A stretch of 40,501 bases of DNA, taken from contig CAZYEX010000031.1 of assembly GCA_964646605.1 (NCBI GenBank), positions 1-40,501 of the forward strand. Direction: 5' to 3'. The position numbers were made by a program, and so were the translations under genes. The notes under the pieces are model-generated. The model was not told where the DNA came from and made no database searches. It worked only from the letters and a program-made list of their open reading frames with translations. The stretch comes from SBAX01 sp964646605 (lineage in GTDB: Bacteria; Planctomycetota; Phycisphaerae; UBA1845). This document shows, piece after piece, positions 39,957 to 40,501 of the stretch. How positions within the stretch are numbered: the first letter of the stretch is position 1; each line of letters starts with the position of its first letter.

Positions 39957-40163
39957 ACATGCAAGCGGGGCCGCAGCACCCCCGCGACGCACGTCCCATA
40001 CTGGCGAGCCAAGCGAACGAAGAACCGGCAGCGCGACCGCAAGACCTTGGCCGAACTCCGCCGGGACCGATGGCGCGTGCTTGTCGTTTGGGAATGCGAA
40101 ATCAGACCCGGAAGGCGCGAGGCGCTCAGGCGGCGACTCTCCCGATTCCTAAACGGGGATTCA
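39957..40163 (+). pseudogene. vsr: C-terminal fragment of a Vsr endonuclease
   Basis: Directly after the right REP arm, the frame reads THVPYWRAKRTKNRQRDRK, then LRRDRWRVLVVWECE and LRRRLSRFLNGDS. This is the C-terminal half of very-short-patch repair endonucleases, which nick T:G mismatches arising at methylated cytosines. The start of the match, C-K-R-G-R-S-T-P, corresponds to the position immediately after the Vsr 'HGC' zinc/active-site region. The N-terminal part, with the catalytic Asp and His residues, is missing and is not found left of the element either. Vsr usually accompanies a 5-methylcytosine methyltransferase, none of which remains here. The frame stays open to 40274 without resemblance to anything. 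Confidence 0.78.
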
Positions 40164-40188
40164 AAGCAGTCGGATCAGCACCTCAACC

Positions 40189-40434
40189 TCAAACGAGCAA
40201 AAGCGACTTCGACGGCTGGACCCGGTCGAACGCATCTTGATCCGAGTACTCGCAAACGCACTCGTCGGAAATAACCACCATCCGTCCGTCATTTCGCTTC
40301 CGCAGAACCAACCAAATATCCCCGCCGCTTTGCCACGTGTCACCACCCAATGCGTCCGCGACCGCAATCGCTTGGTCTTCCGTCATGGACTCGGCTCCCA
40401 ATACTTGCCATCTAAACAAATACCGAACACGCAT
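40189..40434 (-). CDS. Small hypothetical protein
   Basis: 81 residues from the ATG at 40434; an in-frame TTG at 40461 is an alternative. Composition is balanced and protein-like (LFRWQVLGAESMTEDQAIAV, then WQSGGDIWLVLRKR, then MVVISDECVCEY). It looks like a single small alpha/beta domain. I recognise no family. It faces the vsr remnant and overlaps only its unrelated open tail. Confidence 0.5.
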   Translation of the reverse strand: MRVRYLFRWQVLGAESMTEDQAIAVADALGGDTWQSGGDIWLVLRKRNDGRMVVISDECVCEYSDQDAFDRVQPSKSLLLV

Positions 40435-40501
40435 GATAGAACCCGCGTCCAGGGAATGCAAGAGAATTCCGCCTGTGCAAATTTTTTTTGGTGACCGACC
40501 C

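Noticed and set aside
1..40501. tRNA, rRNA or tmRNA genes
   Set aside because: No cloverleaf-like structure with a T-loop GTTCRA segment and acceptor pairing, and no rRNA segment, was recognised on either strand by eye.

Overview
This is about 40.5 kb of GC-rich (roughly 65 %) bacterial chromosome. The gene content points to Planctomycetota, probably a Phycisphaerae-like lineage. The clues are a secreted repeat protein that follows a dockerin-like 'DGDxDVDL' segment, several multi-spanning glycosyltransferase-like proteins, many lipoprotein-like and orphan proteins, and many short toxin-antitoxin modules with decayed repeats between them. The taxonomic call is inference; there is no rRNA or tRNA gene here to confirm it.

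Layout. 1-1.8 kb: 3' part of a three-unit secreted repeat protein. 2.0-5.4 kb: two ketoacyl-ACP-synthase-like genes, separated by a small DUF4258-like/DUF2283 pair and by a duplicated, decayed copy of the first gene's 3' end. 5.5-12.1 kb: membrane glycosyltransferase-like protein (-), phosphohexomutase (+), small Cys-rich protein (+), lipoprotein (-) and glyA (-). 12.3-14.8 kb: minus-strand island of HepT/MntA, a low-GC four-helix membrane protein and two more nucleotidyltransferase-fold proteins. 15.07-15.72 kb: a peroxiredoxin-like gene with an in-frame TGA exactly at the peroxidatic cysteine, followed by a SECIS-like hairpin; this is a probable selenoprotein. 15.7-19.0 kb: a GT-C-like and a GT2 glycosyltransferase. 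19.2-22.0 kb: second TA island (HEPN remnant, HigBA with a palindromic operator, orphan membrane proteins, MNT/HEPN pair). 22.1-27.1 kb: HNH protein; parA-vanZ; OmpR-type regulator and histidine kinase. 27.1-36.6 kb: housekeeping and envelope genes (adenylate kinase, M16 protease, conserved hypothetical, glycosyltransferase, thioredoxin-fold lipoprotein, pgsA, ribBA). 36.6-37.6 kb: gene-free and packed with repeats. 37.6-40.5 kb: restriction-like remnant (101-aa protein, HNH nuclease, 138-aa protein) ending in a Vsr endonuclease fragment that abuts a REP-flanked Y1 transposase.

How it fits together. The core genes serve C1/serine metabolism (glyA), phospholipid synthesis (pgsA), riboflavin (ribBA), sugar-phosphate metabolism and envelope glycosylation. 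Between them lie accessory patches: at least four MNT/HEPN or RelE-type modules or remnants, one REPtron, and three patches of degenerate heptanucleotide repeats placed against gene ends.

Most notable points: (1) the candidate selenocysteine peroxiredoxin; (2) the transposase with long inverted REP arms that truncates vsr; (3) period-7 repeats resembling cyanobacterial STRRs that reach into coding sequence; (4) the duplicated KAS 3' end bracketing a TA-like pair.
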